DNA of 64,000 nucleotides from Hyphomonadaceae bacterium (GCA_019636095.1 JAHBYF010000004.1:226501-290500), one strand, 5' to 3'. Counted from the stretch's first letter, positions 51,860 to 60,408 are shown. Notes: generated by a model not told the origin, from the letters alone. A program made the numbers and translations.

Positions 51860-52662
51860 GCAAGGACCACTCCATGCGCCACCTCGCCCTCCTCGCTTTC
51901 GCCGTGGGCGCCACCAGTTGCGCTAGCGTCAGCCCGCAACATCTTTCAGAGGACGCGTTGGCTGCGCCGGGCGCCGCCTACGACGCTGCGCGACGCTCGC
52001 TCGCGCCGCCGCAATTGCATCCGGTCGCGACGCCCGAGCAGCTCACAGGCGGCCAACAGCAATCGATGCCTCAGCCCGAGGCTGCCGCATACGAAGTGGG
52101 GCAACCGAATTCGCTTTGGCGCACCGGTTCGCGCAGCTTCTTCAACGATCGGCGGGCCTCACGCATCGGCGACATCATTACGGTTGAAATCGAAATCGAC
52201 GACAGCGCCGAGCTTAGCAATTCTTCGAACCGGCAGCGGTCAGCGACGACTTCAGCCGGTGTAAGCAACTTCTTCGGCTTGGAAAACGCCGTAGGACGAG
52301 TCTTCAACGGCGCCTTCGATCCCGCAAACATGGTCAGCGCTGACTCAGACAGCAGTCACGCCGGCCAAGGTGCGATCAACCGAGAAGAAAAGATCGAACT
52401 CACCGTGGCTGCGGTGATCGTAGATCGCCTGCCGAACGGCAATCTCGTCCTCGCCGGGCGCCAAGAAGTGCGCATCAATGGCGAACTGCGCGAACTCACT
52501 GTCAGCGGCATCATTCGCCCCGAAGACGTGACCGCCAACAACCGCATCAACCACACGCAAATCGCCGAAGCGCGCATCTCGTACGGCGGTCGCGGGCAAA
52601 TTAGTGCAGTTCAGCGCCCGAACTGGGGCCAACGCCTTGGCGACGCAATCACGCCTTGGTAG
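51856..52662 (+). CDS. flgH: Flagellar L-ring lipoprotein FlgH
   Basis: FlgH forms the outer-membrane L-ring. The 268-residue product has a lipoprotein signal peptide (LALLAFAVGATSC, Cys22 from the 51856 start) and the family core: NSLWRTGSRSFFNDRRASRI, GDIITVEIEIDDSAELSN, REEKIELTVAAVIVDRLPNG, and a C-terminal SYGGRGQISAVQRPNWGQR. The ATG overlaps flgA by 4 bp. It converges on the acyl-CoA ligase. Confidence 0.95.
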   Translation: MSKDHSMRHLALLAFAVGATSCASVSPQHLSEDALAAPGAAYDAARRSLAPPQLHPVATPEQLTGGQQQSMPQPEAAAYEVGQPNSLWRTGSRSFFNDRRASRIGDIITVEIEIDDSAELSNSSNRQRSATTSAGVSNFFGLENAVGRVFNGAFDPANMVSADSDSSHAGQGAINREEKIELTVAAVIVDRLPNGNLVLAGRQEVRINGELRELTVSGIIRPEDVTANNRINHTQIAEARISYGGRGQISAVQRPNWGQRLGDAITPW

Positions 52663-52676
52663 CGGCGGCCTAGTCG

Positions 52677-54278
52677 CTAATTCACGCGCCGCTCCTTTTC
52701 CGCCCAATACGGTTCGCGGAGTTCACGACGCAAGATTTTGCCGCTGGCGCTGCGCGGCAAAGGTGTCGAGAGGAAATCCACGCTGCGCGGCGCCTTGAAA
52801 TGAGCGATCCGCGATCGGGCGAAAGCGATGATGTCCGCGGCATCAGGCGTGACGCCGGGCTTCGGCACCACGATCGCCTTCACACTCTCTCCCCAGGTCG
52901 CATCGGGCACGCCGATCACCGCGACTTCGGCGACATGCGGATGCCCATGCACGGCGTTCTCGACCTCAGCGGGATAAACATTCTCGCCGCCCGTGATGAT
53001 CATGTCCTTGATGCGATCCTGGATGAACAGGTAGCCGTCCTCATCAATGTAACCGGCGTCACCGGTGCGAAGCCAACCTTCAGCATCAATCGTCGCTGCT
53101 GTCGCATCCGCCTTGCGCCAGTATCCGCTCATGTTCGCGGCGGAGCGTGTAGCGATCTCACCGACCGTATTCGGACCTAGGCGATTTCCCTCCGCGTCAA
53201 AGATCGCCATCTCTACGCCCGGCATTGGTACGCCCGCCGAACGCATGCGTTCATTGCCTTTAGGATCGTGATCCTGCGGCGGAAGATAAGTGATCGTGCC
53301 GGTGGTTTCCGTCATGCCGTATTGCTGCACGAACTTGCAGCCAAACACCTCCATGCATTCGCGCAGCAAATCGACCGGCATCGGCGACGCGCCGTACAGG
53401 ATGTGTGTGAGACTCGAATAGTCGATCTCCCGCGCGCGCGGCGTGCGAATGACAAATTGCAGCGCCGCCGGCACCATGAACATCTTGGCGATGCGTTCGC
53501 GCGAGATCGCCTCAAGCGCGTCCATTGGATTGAAGTCGCGCGCCACGACGGTCTTCACACCGTTGATCAGACCCACCAATCCCCAGCCTGTCCCACCAAT
53601 GTGCGCCACCGGCATCGCGCAATAGCTGACCTCGCCTTCTTGCCACTCGTTCCAACCCATTCGTGCTTCGGCGAGTGCGCGGCGTGAGCGAAGCAGGTTC
53701 GCGCTAGACAACATGACGCCCTTTGGGCGTCCCGTAGTGCCTGACGTGTACAACAGCAATGACGTCGCCTCCGGCGACACCGTAAGCCCGCTATCTTCCT
53801 TGGGTTGCGCATTGCGCCACGCTTCATAAGCCGGGTGCGCGTGCTCGCCGCTCTCCATGGCGATGATCGCAGGCCGCGCGCCGGTTTGCGCTACGGCTTC
53901 CTCGGCGAGCGCCATGCACTCCGGACCAACAAAAATCAGGTGTGCTTGCGCATCGTCAATGATGTAGGCGGCCTCATTAGCGGAGAGCCGCCAGCCGATC
54001 GGCCCGATGATCGCGCCAATCTTCGCCGCCCCCAGCAAAAGCTCGAAGTAGTGATCGCTGTTCTTGCCAAAGTAAGAGATGCAATCGCCTGGCTCGATGC
54101 CAGCTGCGAGGAGCGCAGCAGCCGCCTGGTTTGATTGCGAATCCAGCGCCGCAAATGTCGTCTCGCGCCCCTCGAAGCTCAGCGCCACCTGGGTAGGACG
54201 CGTTCGGACATGATGGCGCGGAATATCGCCCAGCGTCGTCATCTGGTCGAACTCTTCCGGCTTCAACGACGCCGCCAT
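52677..54278 (-). CDS. AMP-binding acyl-CoA synthetase/ligase
   Basis: A 533-residue ANL-superfamily adenylating enzyme that activates a carboxylic acid, probably a fatty acid, to its CoA thioester. Signatures: P-loop LLLYTSGTTGRPKGVML, MTETTG, the hinge DRIKDMIITGGENVYPAEVE and the catalytic lysine in PRSASGKILRREL. The chain length specificity is not readable. GGGAGG precedes ATG 54278. It lies between the flgH and fliX parts of the flagellar region but shows no flagellar link. Confidence 0.94.
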   Translation of the reverse strand: MAASLKPEEFDQMTTLGDIPRHHVRTRPTQVALSFEGRETTFAALDSQSNQAAAALLAAGIEPGDCISYFGKNSDHYFELLLGAAKIGAIIGPIGWRLSANEAAYIIDDAQAHLIFVGPECMALAEEAVAQTGARPAIIAMESGEHAHPAYEAWRNAQPKEDSGLTVSPEATSLLLYTSGTTGRPKGVMLSSANLLRSRRALAEARMGWNEWQEGEVSYCAMPVAHIGGTGWGLVGLINGVKTVVARDFNPMDALEAISRERIAKMFMVPAALQFVIRTPRAREIDYSSLTHILYGASPMPVDLLRECMEVFGCKFVQQYGMTETTGTITYLPPQDHDPKGNERMRSAGVPMPGVEMAIFDAEGNRLGPNTVGEIATRSAANMSGYWRKADATAATIDAEGWLRTGDAGYIDEDGYLFIQDRIKDMIITGGENVYPAEVENAVHGHPHVAEVAVIGVPDATWGESVKAIVVPKPGVTPDAADIIAFARSRIAHFKAPRSVDFLSTPLPRSASGKILRRELREPYWAEKERRVN

Positions 54279-54338
54279 CTTCGCCTCCCGCTCTCTGTTT
54301 TGGGAGACCTTAGCTCAGGCGCGACGAATGTGGAGCAC

Positions 54339-54794
54339 CTAGCCGCCGATACCGCGAGCCATCAAAGCTGCAAACAGCGGGACCAATGCCAACAGATGCA
54401 GTTCGATCATCACGAGCCGACGCATGCGCCGGGCGTCGGCCTCGACAACTGCGAACGCCGCGTCTTGCCCCGCCCGCCTCACCCAGCCGATAAATGCTCG
54501 CGTTGGCGCGATCGAGATCAGGCCAATCAGTGCAAGTGTCGCCATCTTCGCCCAGAAAAAGGGTTGGCTGGCATAATAGGAAGCGCCCTTCGCGCCCCAA
54601 AACAGCCGCGCAACCCCCGCCACGATCACGCCGACGGCGCTAATGCCGTAGAACAAATCGATGCGCAGCAGGAGCCGCGCTACGCGGCCATCGACGGAGA
54701 GCCGCAAGACGAACGCTTCCGCCGCCAACGCGCCCGCTAGGATGAACGCGAATGCAAAGTGCAGGTACGAAAGCGCCGCGTCTTGAAACAGCAC
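54339..54794 (-). CDS. DUF2214 family four-helix membrane protein
   Basis: A 151-residue integral membrane protein with four helices and conserved ALSYLHFAFAFILAGALAAE, DLFYGISAVGVIVAGVARL, FFWAKMATLALIGLISIAP and RRLVMIELHLLALVPLFAA. This is the DUF2214 pattern, function unknown. GTG 54794 is used as start. It is followed 60 bp later by the acyl-CoA ligase on the same strand. Confidence 0.82.
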   Translation of the reverse strand: MLFQDAALSYLHFAFAFILAGALAAEAFVLRLSVDGRVARLLLRIDLFYGISAVGVIVAGVARLFWGAKGASYYASQPFFWAKMATLALIGLISIAPTRAFIGWVRRAGQDAAFAVVEADARRMRRLVMIELHLLALVPLFAALMARGIGG

Positions 54795-54805
54795 TGAAGC
54801 CGGGC

Positions 54806-55141
54806 TTAGTTGCCGCGCGGGCTGGTGTTCACGCCGCTCGGCTGGACCGCCTCTGCGGACTGGTCAGCAAGCGTTTCCCACATTGCGCGCGTGCCGCAAA
54901 CGCGTTGGCGGCGGCGAGCCAAGCGGGAACCTGTCTCCTGGATGACGCGGCAGATCACTTCAGCATCAGGGTCCGGCCGGGCTCCTGTAGTCGCTGCGTC
55001 GCCACCTTCAACGCTGCCATCCTGTTGAACGACAGCGGTGCCGGTCTGCAGGGGCACCGGCGGCCCGTTCGGGTTCGTTTGGGCAAAGGACTCGCCAATC
55101 AAGGCAAGCGAAAACACAGCCGTCAAAACGTAGGCACGCAC
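54806..55141 (-). CDS. Small secreted protein with conserved Cys-x-Thr-Gly-Ser-Arg motif
   Basis: A 111-residue exported protein: signal peptide MRAYVLTAVFSLALIGESFAQ, a Pro/Gly/Thr-rich linker, then EVICRVIQETGSRLARRRQR and VCGTRAMWETL. The Cys-x7-9-TGSRL-Cys-Trp pattern is recurrent in small secreted proteins of Caulobacterales and Sphingomonadales (I recall this family by pattern only). GTG 55141 with GGGGAAG upstream. The two cysteines probably form a disulfide. Function unknown. Confidence 0.72.
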   Translation of the reverse strand: MRAYVLTAVFSLALIGESFAQTNPNGPPVPLQTGTAVVQQDGSVEGGDAATTGARPDPDAEVICRVIQETGSRLARRRQRVCGTRAMWETLADQSAEAVQPSGVNTSPRGN

Positions 55142-55229
55142 AGATTCTTCCCCATGATGGAAACGAAACGAGCATTACTCTTAGCAAACCGATTATCGTT
55201 CGCAACAAGGTAGAGCTGTAACTCGTCGC

Positions 55230-55643
55230 TTAGTCGTCCCGGTGTACCCGTTCACGGCGCTCGTGGCGTTCCTGTGCCTCAAGGGAAAGCGTCGCGATGG
55301 GACGGGCTTCCAATCGGGACAGGGCAATGGGTTCGCCCGTCTCTTCACAATAGCCGTACGAGCCATCGTCGATCCGGCGCAGCGCCTCATCGATCTTGGC
55401 GATCAGCTTGCGTTGGCGGTCGCGTGTGCGCAGTTCCAGAGCGCGGTCGGTTTCGCTGGTCGCGCGGTCGGCCAAATCGGCTTCGTTGACCGTATCTTGC
55501 TGGAGGGTGGCGATAGTGGACCGTGATTCCTCCAGAATCTCGTCCTTCCAAGCCAGCAGCTTTTTGCGGAAAAATTCCCGCTGACGCTCGTTCATGAACG
55601 GCTCGTTGTCGCTCGGGCGATATTCTTTCGTCGAGGTCGCCAT
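55230..55643 (-). CDS. dksA: RNA polymerase-binding transcription factor DksA
   Basis: DksA binds RNA polymerase in the secondary channel and acts with ppGpp. The 137-residue product has the coiled coil with the acidic tip (NEADLADRATSETDRALEL) and the C-terminal zinc-finger region GYCEETGEPIALSRLEARP. Only one of the four usual zinc cysteines is kept (CEET in place of CxxC, and no second pair), a degenerate finger as seen in other alphaproteobacterial DksA proteins. GGAG precedes ATG 55643. Confidence 0.93.
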   Translation of the reverse strand: MATSTKEYRPSDNEPFMNERQREFFRKKLLAWKDEILEESRSTIATLQQDTVNEADLADRATSETDRALELRTRDRQRKLIAKIDEALRRIDDGSYGYCEETGEPIALSRLEARPIATLSLEAQERHERRERVHRDD

Positions 55644-55760
55644 ACCGGAACTCCCAGCGCCTTAGCGAGGCGCGCGCCTTATACCCATCGTCCTTTGCGG
55701 CGTCCATTGAGCAAGTCGGGCGCCAAAGTCTTGTAATTTCTGCACATTGCAGTGCAGCAA

Positions 55761-56177
55761 TCACACTTTTCCAGAGATCCGTTCGAGCTTGGCGGCTTCC
55801 ACAGCCAACCTGACGTCAATCTCATTTAGGACGGCGTCCAAGCCGTCATCTCCGGTCCTTTCGGAACGGCCTTGCAGCGCCTCAAGCCGCGCCCGCAAGG
55901 CGCCCGGCGCGCGCCCAAACAAAAGCCCCTTTTCCAGCTCTTCCAGCGCATCTAGCGCTTCTTGGCCCCGCCGGCGCTGTCGTGCCCGCCTTTGCATCGG
56001 GTCTTCGGCCCCCTGCAGCGCTAAGATGGCGTCGAGGGACGTCACCGCGCCCGTTGGCGTTGCGGCGGCGGCCCGTTGTGGAGCGTCCGCCGCCGGTGCG
56101 AAGCCAGGCGCAGCCGTCTTCCCTGCCTTCCCGGCGGAGCTTGACGAGCCAACGTTGCGGCCTGGTTCGATCTTCAT
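55761..56177 (-). CDS. fliX: Flagellar assembly regulator FliX
   Basis: FliX couples flagellar basal-body completion to activation of the sigma-54 activator FlbD in Caulobacter. The 138-residue product has a low-complexity N-terminus (Ala/Pro/Gly-rich), then the conserved TSLDAILALQGAEDPMQRRA, ARQRRRGQEALDALEELEKG and LDAVLNEIDVRLAVEAAKLE. It is divergent from flgI over a 90-bp gap, the arrangement known from Caulobacter. Confidence 0.92.
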   Translation of the reverse strand: MKIEPGRNVGSSSSAGKAGKTAAPGFAPAADAPQRAAAATPTGAVTSLDAILALQGAEDPMQRRARQRRRGQEALDALEELEKGLLFGRAPGALRARLEALQGRSERTGDDGLDAVLNEIDVRLAVEAAKLERISGKV

Positions 56178-56267
56178 CGGTGCGGAGACTCCGCTGCTGC
56201 TGTTTCCGATCTCTTAACGTTTCAAGCTTGAACCGGTCGTTAACCGAACTGCTGACCTATCGCTCAG

Positions 56268-57404
56268 ATGGGATTTGCCTCACGCGCCGCGCGCTCAGCG
56301 CTGCTTGCCGTCTGCTCTGTAGCCGCCATGACCGCGCCAATCGCGGCGCCGGTCGCCTATGCCGGCACGCGCATCAAAGACATCACCGACTTTGAAGGCG
56401 TCCGCGAGAACCAACTGGTCGGCTATGGCCTTGTAGTTGGACTCGCCGGCACCGGCGACTCGCTACGGAACTCGGCGTTCACGCGCCAAAGTTTGGAAGC
56501 GATGCTTGAGCGTCTGGGGGTTGCAGCCGCTGGCGCGAACCTCAACACGCGAAACGTCGCCGCGGTGATGGTCACAGCAAACCTTCCACCCTTCGCATCG
56601 CAAGGCTCACGCATCGACGTCACCGTCTCTGCCCTTGGCGACGCGCGCAGTCTCGCCGGCGGCCAACTCTTGGTGACGCCACTTATGGGCGCCGACCAAC
56701 AAGTATACGCCGTCGCGCAAGGTCCGCTCGCCATCGGCGGCTTTGCCGCTTCGGGACAATCTGGTTCATCTGTCACACGCGGCGTACCCACCGCGGGCCG
56801 CATCGCATCGGGCGCGCTGGTCGAGCGCGAGATTCACTTCGACATCGCCGCACAACAGGAACTGCGTCTGGCGCTGCGCAATCCCGACTTCACAACGGCT
56901 CAGCGCGTGGCCGCGGCGATCAATCACCTTGTCGGCGCCAACGCGGCGCGCGCCACCAATCCAGGCTCGGTCGTCTTGTCCCGCCCCTCAGACTACGCAG
57001 GCGACATGGTCTCGCTGATCGGCCAAATCGAAAATCTGGAGGTCGAAGTCGACACGCCTGCGCGCATCGTGATTGATGAAAGCTCAGGTATCGTCGTGAT
57101 GGGCGAGAACGTGAAGGTGAGTACTGTCGCGATCGCGCAGGGAAATCTCACGATATCGATCCAGGAAGATCCCTTCGTCAGCCAGCCCGCGCCACTTTCG
57201 CGTGGCGAAACGGCAGTCGTTCCGTCGACCCGCGTAAATGTAGACGAAGAACCGGGCGGCCTTGTTGTGGTGCCGGGCGGCGTGCCTCTGCGCCAACTGG
57301 TCAACGGCCTCAATGCTCTCGGCGTGACGCCCCGCGACATGATCTCGATCCTGCAGGCTCTGAAAGCCGCTGGCGCGATCCAAGCCGAAATCGAAGTGAT
57401 GTAA
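56268..57404 (+). CDS. flgI: Flagellar P-ring protein FlgI
   Basis: FlgI polymerises into the periplasmic P-ring. The 378-residue product has a signal peptide (ending APVAYAG at about residue 32), then RIKDITDFEGVRENQLVGYG, LVVGLAGTGDS, NTRNVAAVMVTANLPPFASQ, and a C-terminal LRQLVNGLNALGVTPRDMIS and LQALKAAGAIQAEIEVM. Family length is normal. It is the head of flgI-rod binding-FlgN-like, divergent from fliX. Confidence 0.97.
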   Translation: MGFASRAARSALLAVCSVAAMTAPIAAPVAYAGTRIKDITDFEGVRENQLVGYGLVVGLAGTGDSLRNSAFTRQSLEAMLERLGVAAAGANLNTRNVAAVMVTANLPPFASQGSRIDVTVSALGDARSLAGGQLLVTPLMGADQQVYAVAQGPLAIGGFAASGQSGSSVTRGVPTAGRIASGALVEREIHFDIAAQQELRLALRNPDFTTAQRVAAAINHLVGANAARATNPGSVVLSRPSDYAGDMVSLIGQIENLEVEVDTPARIVIDESSGIVVMGENVKVSTVAIAQGNLTISIQEDPFVSQPAPLSRGETAVVPSTRVNVDEEPGGLVVVPGGVPLRQLVNGLNALGVTPRDMISILQALKAAGAIQAEIEVM

Positions 57405-57754
57405 TGACTGACCCAATCGCCCTTCCCGGTGCGCCGCTCCCGCTAAGCACGACGCCGCACCAAACGCCGCAACAAAATCAAGACACCGACGCGCTCCGTC
57501 GCGCGGCGCAGGAATTCGAGTCGGTCTTCCTTTCAGAAATGCTCGCACCGATGTTCGAGGGGCTCGACACTGATGGCCTCGGTGGCGGCGGCATGGGCGA
57601 ACAAATTTTCCGGCCTATGCTTGTCGAACGCTATGCGGAATCGATCAGCCGTTCGGGCGGGGTCGGCATAGCCGAGAGCGTGGTGCAGGAATTCATGCGC
57701 ATGCAGCAGGCGCAAACGCCACCACCGGAGGACGCCGATGGCGCTCATCGCTGA
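57404..57754 (+). CDS. Rod-binding protein (FlgJ N-terminal domain type, CheL-like)
   Basis: A 116-residue protein with the FlgJ-N rod-cap domain and no muramidase domain: RRAAQEFESVFLSEMLAPMF and GEQIFRPMLVERYAESISRS. In alphaproteobacteria the peptidoglycan hydrolase is separate. The ATG overlaps the flgI TAA by one base (TAATG), so translation is coupled. It overlaps the next gene by 17 bp. Confidence 0.9.
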   Translation: MTDPIALPGAPLPLSTTPHQTPQQNQDTDALRRAAQEFESVFLSEMLAPMFEGLDTDGLGGGGMGEQIFRPMLVERYAESISRSGGVGIAESVVQEFMRMQQAQTPPPEDADGAHR

Positions 57755-58178
57755 CGACGCCGCACATCGGGTCGAGCAATTACTCCTGATGACCGAACGC
57801 CTCGCTGCCTTAGCGGCGGAAGATACGCGGCGCATCCAGGCGCGAGAACCACTTGTCGAGGCTGCCACCGATGAGAAGAACCGGTTGGCAAACGCCTACC
57901 GCCTGGAACTGGCGCGGATCAAACAAGACAGCGCCCTCATTCAGGCAGCCCCGGCCGCGCTACTCGACCGGCTGCGCCTCAGCACCATTGCGCTGCACAA
58001 AACTCTCGACGCCCATGAACTCGCCCTCAATGCGGTGAAAGTCATCTCCGAAGGGCTGGTTCACGCGATGGCTGAAGAGGTCGTCCGGCAGCGTGGCAGC
58101 GGCGCAAACTACTCGCCCTCAGGCGCGCTCGACGCGCGGGTGGCGCCGTCCCCCACGGTGCTCGATCGCAGTGCTTAA
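57738..58178 (+). CDS. FlgN/FlbY-like flagellar chaperone
   Basis: A 146-residue, mostly helical protein with long heptad-like stretches (ADDAAHRVEQLLLMTERLAA, REPLVEAATDEKNRLANAYR), matching the FlgN-type chaperones for hook-associated proteins; in Caulobacter the gene in this place is called flbY. It overlaps the upstream gene by 17 bp. The assignment rests on fold pattern and context. Confidence 0.78.
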   Translation: MALIADDAAHRVEQLLLMTERLAALAAEDTRRIQAREPLVEAATDEKNRLANAYRLELARIKQDSALIQAAPAALLDRLRLSTIALHKTLDAHELALNAVKVISEGLVHAMAEEVVRQRGSGANYSPSGALDARVAPSPTVLDRSA

Positions 58179-58293
58179 CAGACACCCCGGACAAACCCTG
58201 ATCCGGCGACAACTTCGCCTTTCCTGTAATTCATCTTGCCCTGTGACTTTCCTGCCGGTTTTGTAGGGGCGCAGGCGGACTTGGGCGGAGCAA

Positions 58294-59574
58294 TTGAAGC
58301 ACGCAAAACCAACACGTGCGTGGCGCCCTGTCCGGGCCCATTCGCACCGTGAATATAGGCAAAGACCGCCACGCCCCCTTGGCGTGTGGACCGGGCTTGT
58401 CTTCAATCTTTGCCTTTTGCTGCTTCCGCTTGCCGCCGCCGCCGCCGTTTACATTGTCGGCCGCGATCAGCTTTACGCCTACGAGTACAGTGAATCCGGA
58501 GCGCGCTCGATTATCGATCGCGTCGAGAGGCTCAACGCCTCCTTGATCCAGGTCGACTTCGATCGCCAGCGCCAGTGGGACAACATGGTTGCCATGGAGC
58601 TGATGACGAACGACCCATCCGCCGCACGCGGTTTTCTCCTGTCGGGCGCAACCATGCTGCCGGCGCGCAGCGCGCAAATCTTACGCCGCGCTGCAGCCGA
58701 AGGCGCCGGTGACGCCGCTATTGAGGTCGCTGCGCTTCAACTCCTCTTGCCTGGCACGCGCGAGCGTTATCAAGCCAATGTGCGGCTGCTATCCTTACGC
58801 CCGAATGGCGCCGCGCCAGCGGTGACGCAAGAAACGCTGGCCGATCCACGCGACTTTGAACTGATGGCCCGCTCGCTTCTGAGCGAGCCCGAGACAGATC
58901 CGCTGCAATTCGTGCTCACCGGCTTCAGCCTAGGCCTCGCCGGCGACATGTCGGCGCGCATGAATGATGGCGCTGTCGTGCTGCTTGCAGCAACACGGCG
59001 CGAGGAATTTCCCGAACCGTTGTTGGACGAGCTGCGCGCGCTGCTGAGCCAAGCAATGCCGATTCCGACATTCCAAGCGGCGGCGCGAGTCAGCGCCGAG
59101 GGTCATGGCCAACCCGGCGACTTCGACAACGCATCGGTCGCGTTCGCGGCAAGCGTCAATCAAACTGCGGCGGCGCGCGTTCGGGCGTTGCTTGGCCAAA
59201 TCGGCGACATCAGCGCCGCCACATCACCGCTGGCGGCGCAAACCCTGCTTACCCATGCTCAAGCTACCGGAGATTTCACGCGCCTGCGATTGCTTGCGCT
59301 CACCGCCGGCGATCGCGCAGCGGCGGCGGCCAAGCGCCTGCCGCGAGATGGGCGCCTGCTTATGGCCGCTCGCGGTGAGCTCACCTTCAACCGCAACCTC
59401 ACCATCGCCGTCGCGGTAATGGTGCTGACGTTGCTCGGCATGTTGGCGATGATCTTGTTGAAGGCCTTCCAAGGCGCACGTGACGGCATCCGCCGCCTCA
59501 ATCACGAGGATGAGGACGACTACGGCGATAGCGAGTTGCTCGAAATCACCACCAACAACTGGCGTCCGCTCTAG
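58294..59574 (+). CDS. Uncharacterised two-helix membrane protein in the flagellar cluster
   Basis: I do not recognise this 426-residue protein. It has a basic cytoplasmic N-terminus, a first helix (LVFNLCLLLLPLAAAAAVY, about residue 36-54), a long periplasmic region of about 315 residues that is Ala/Arg-rich and helical, a second helix (IAVAVMVLTLLGMLAMILL, about residue 375) and an acidic cytoplasmic tail (NHEDEDDYGDSELLEITTNN). TTG 58294 has GGCGGAG nearby. It follows the FlgN-like gene and overlaps the end of the opposite-strand flagellin homologue by 4 bp. Confidence 0.75.
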   Translation: MKHAKPTRAWRPVRAHSHREYRQRPPRPLGVWTGLVFNLCLLLLPLAAAAAVYIVGRDQLYAYEYSESGARSIIDRVERLNASLIQVDFDRQRQWDNMVAMELMTNDPSAARGFLLSGATMLPARSAQILRRAAAEGAGDAAIEVAALQLLLPGTRERYQANVRLLSLRPNGAAPAVTQETLADPRDFELMARSLLSEPETDPLQFVLTGFSLGLAGDMSARMNDGAVVLLAATRREEFPEPLLDELRALLSQAMPIPTFQAAARVSAEGHGQPGDFDNASVAFAASVNQTAAARVRALLGQIGDISAATSPLAAQTLLTHAQATGDFTRLRLLALTAGDRAAAAAKRLPRDGRLLMAARGELTFNRNLTIAVAVMVLTLLGMLAMILLKAFQGARDGIRRLNHEDEDDYGDSELLEITTNNWRPL

Positions 59575-60275
59575 GCTCGGAAGAGTGACAGCACCGCTTG
59601 CGGCCCGGCGTTGGCGATGCTGACGCCGCCAGCCGCTTCAAGCCCCTGGCGAACTTGCAGCGCTAGCAGACGAGCGCCGTCGGCGTCGTAGTCGCCGCGC
59701 GCGCCAGCCTCGGCTGCGCCAAGAAAACCTTGATGCGCCTCGAGCGCTCGCGCCGAATCCACCAGGTTTCCCATCGCCGCTTGCAGATTTTCCATGGATT
59801 TCTGAGCCAACTGAACCGTGGCCTCGTCCGCGCTTGCGTCGGCGGATACGAGCAGCGTGTCGCCACCAAGTCGCAAATCAACGCCAGCAATTGTGGTCTC
59901 TGCTGCGCCGGGCTCTGCTTGTACGCTGACATCTTGGCCGGCGAGCACAAATGCGCCGCGCCCGATCGCGGCATCCACGCGCTGGCCAAACGCCGAGAGC
60001 AGGTCCGTGACACCGGCTTTATCGCCGCTCTTCGCCAGCGCCTGCAGCTTCACCAGCATGGCTTGCGCGTCATGGCCGGCAGCCAGCGCTTCGTGTACCT
60101 GCGCCATCGCCGTACGAACGCTTTCGCGCGCGCCCGAAAGAGCGGCACTGCTCAGTTCAACTTTATCGCCTTCAACGGCGTCGTCGCGGCGTTGCGGCTG
60201 AGTTGGGCGGGAATAACGAGTATCGACGCCGAGCGTATTGTTATTGCTCGCGCCTGGGACGATGCTCGAAACCAT
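59571..60275 (-). CDS. Flagellin homologue with a replaced N-terminal domain
   Basis: A 234-residue protein whose C-terminal end (LLALQVRQGLEAA, SIANAGPQAVLSLFRA) is the flagellin D0 C-terminus, closely matching the true flagellin here (LQSLQVKQQLGAQ, SIANSAPSIVLSFFR). The middle (VDLRLGG, MENLQAAMGNLVDSARALEA) also aligns with flagellin. The first 50 residues, however, are not the flagellin N-terminal D0 helix: they are polar and contain DKVELSSAAL, a phrase like that of anti-sigma FlgM. It would not be expected to polymerise normally. It is preceded by a perfect CtrA box. Stop overlaps the opposite-strand gene by 4 bp. Confidence 0.8.
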   Translation of the reverse strand: MVSSIVPGASNNNTLGVDTRYSRPTQPQRRDDAVEGDKVELSSAALSGARESVRTAMAQVHEALAAGHDAQAMLVKLQALAKSGDKAGVTDLLSAFGQRVDAAIGRGAFVLAGQDVSVQAEPGAAETTIAGVDLRLGGDTLLVSADASADEATVQLAQKSMENLQAAMGNLVDSARALEAHQGFLGAAEAGARGDYDADGARLLALQVRQGLEAAGGVSIANAGPQAVLSLFRA

Positions 60276-60356
60276 GATCTTCCGCTCCTTCGGATCGCGC
60301 GCGCAGAGAAAGCGCGCGGCGCGCTTCGCCGCAAGCGTGAAGGAACAGTAAATGCG

Positions 60357-60371
60357 TTAACGAAACGTTAA
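60357..60371. promoter_or_regulatory. CtrA box upstream of the flagellin homologue
   Basis: TTAA (60357-60360), CGAAACG (seven bases), TTAA (60368-60371): a perfect CtrA consensus lying inside the perfect inverted repeat GCGTTAACG / CGTTAACGC (60354-60374). It is about 85 bp upstream of the ATG of the flagellin homologue on the minus strand. Confidence 0.7.
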
Positions 60372-60408
60372 CGCTGCCGCACCCGAAACAAATAAATTTA
60401 CGTTCTGT

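Noticed and set aside
56214..56246. TTAA pair between fliX and flgI as a CtrA box
   Set aside because: The two TTAA tetranucleotides are 22 bases apart instead of 7; each could be a half site but nothing more can be supported.
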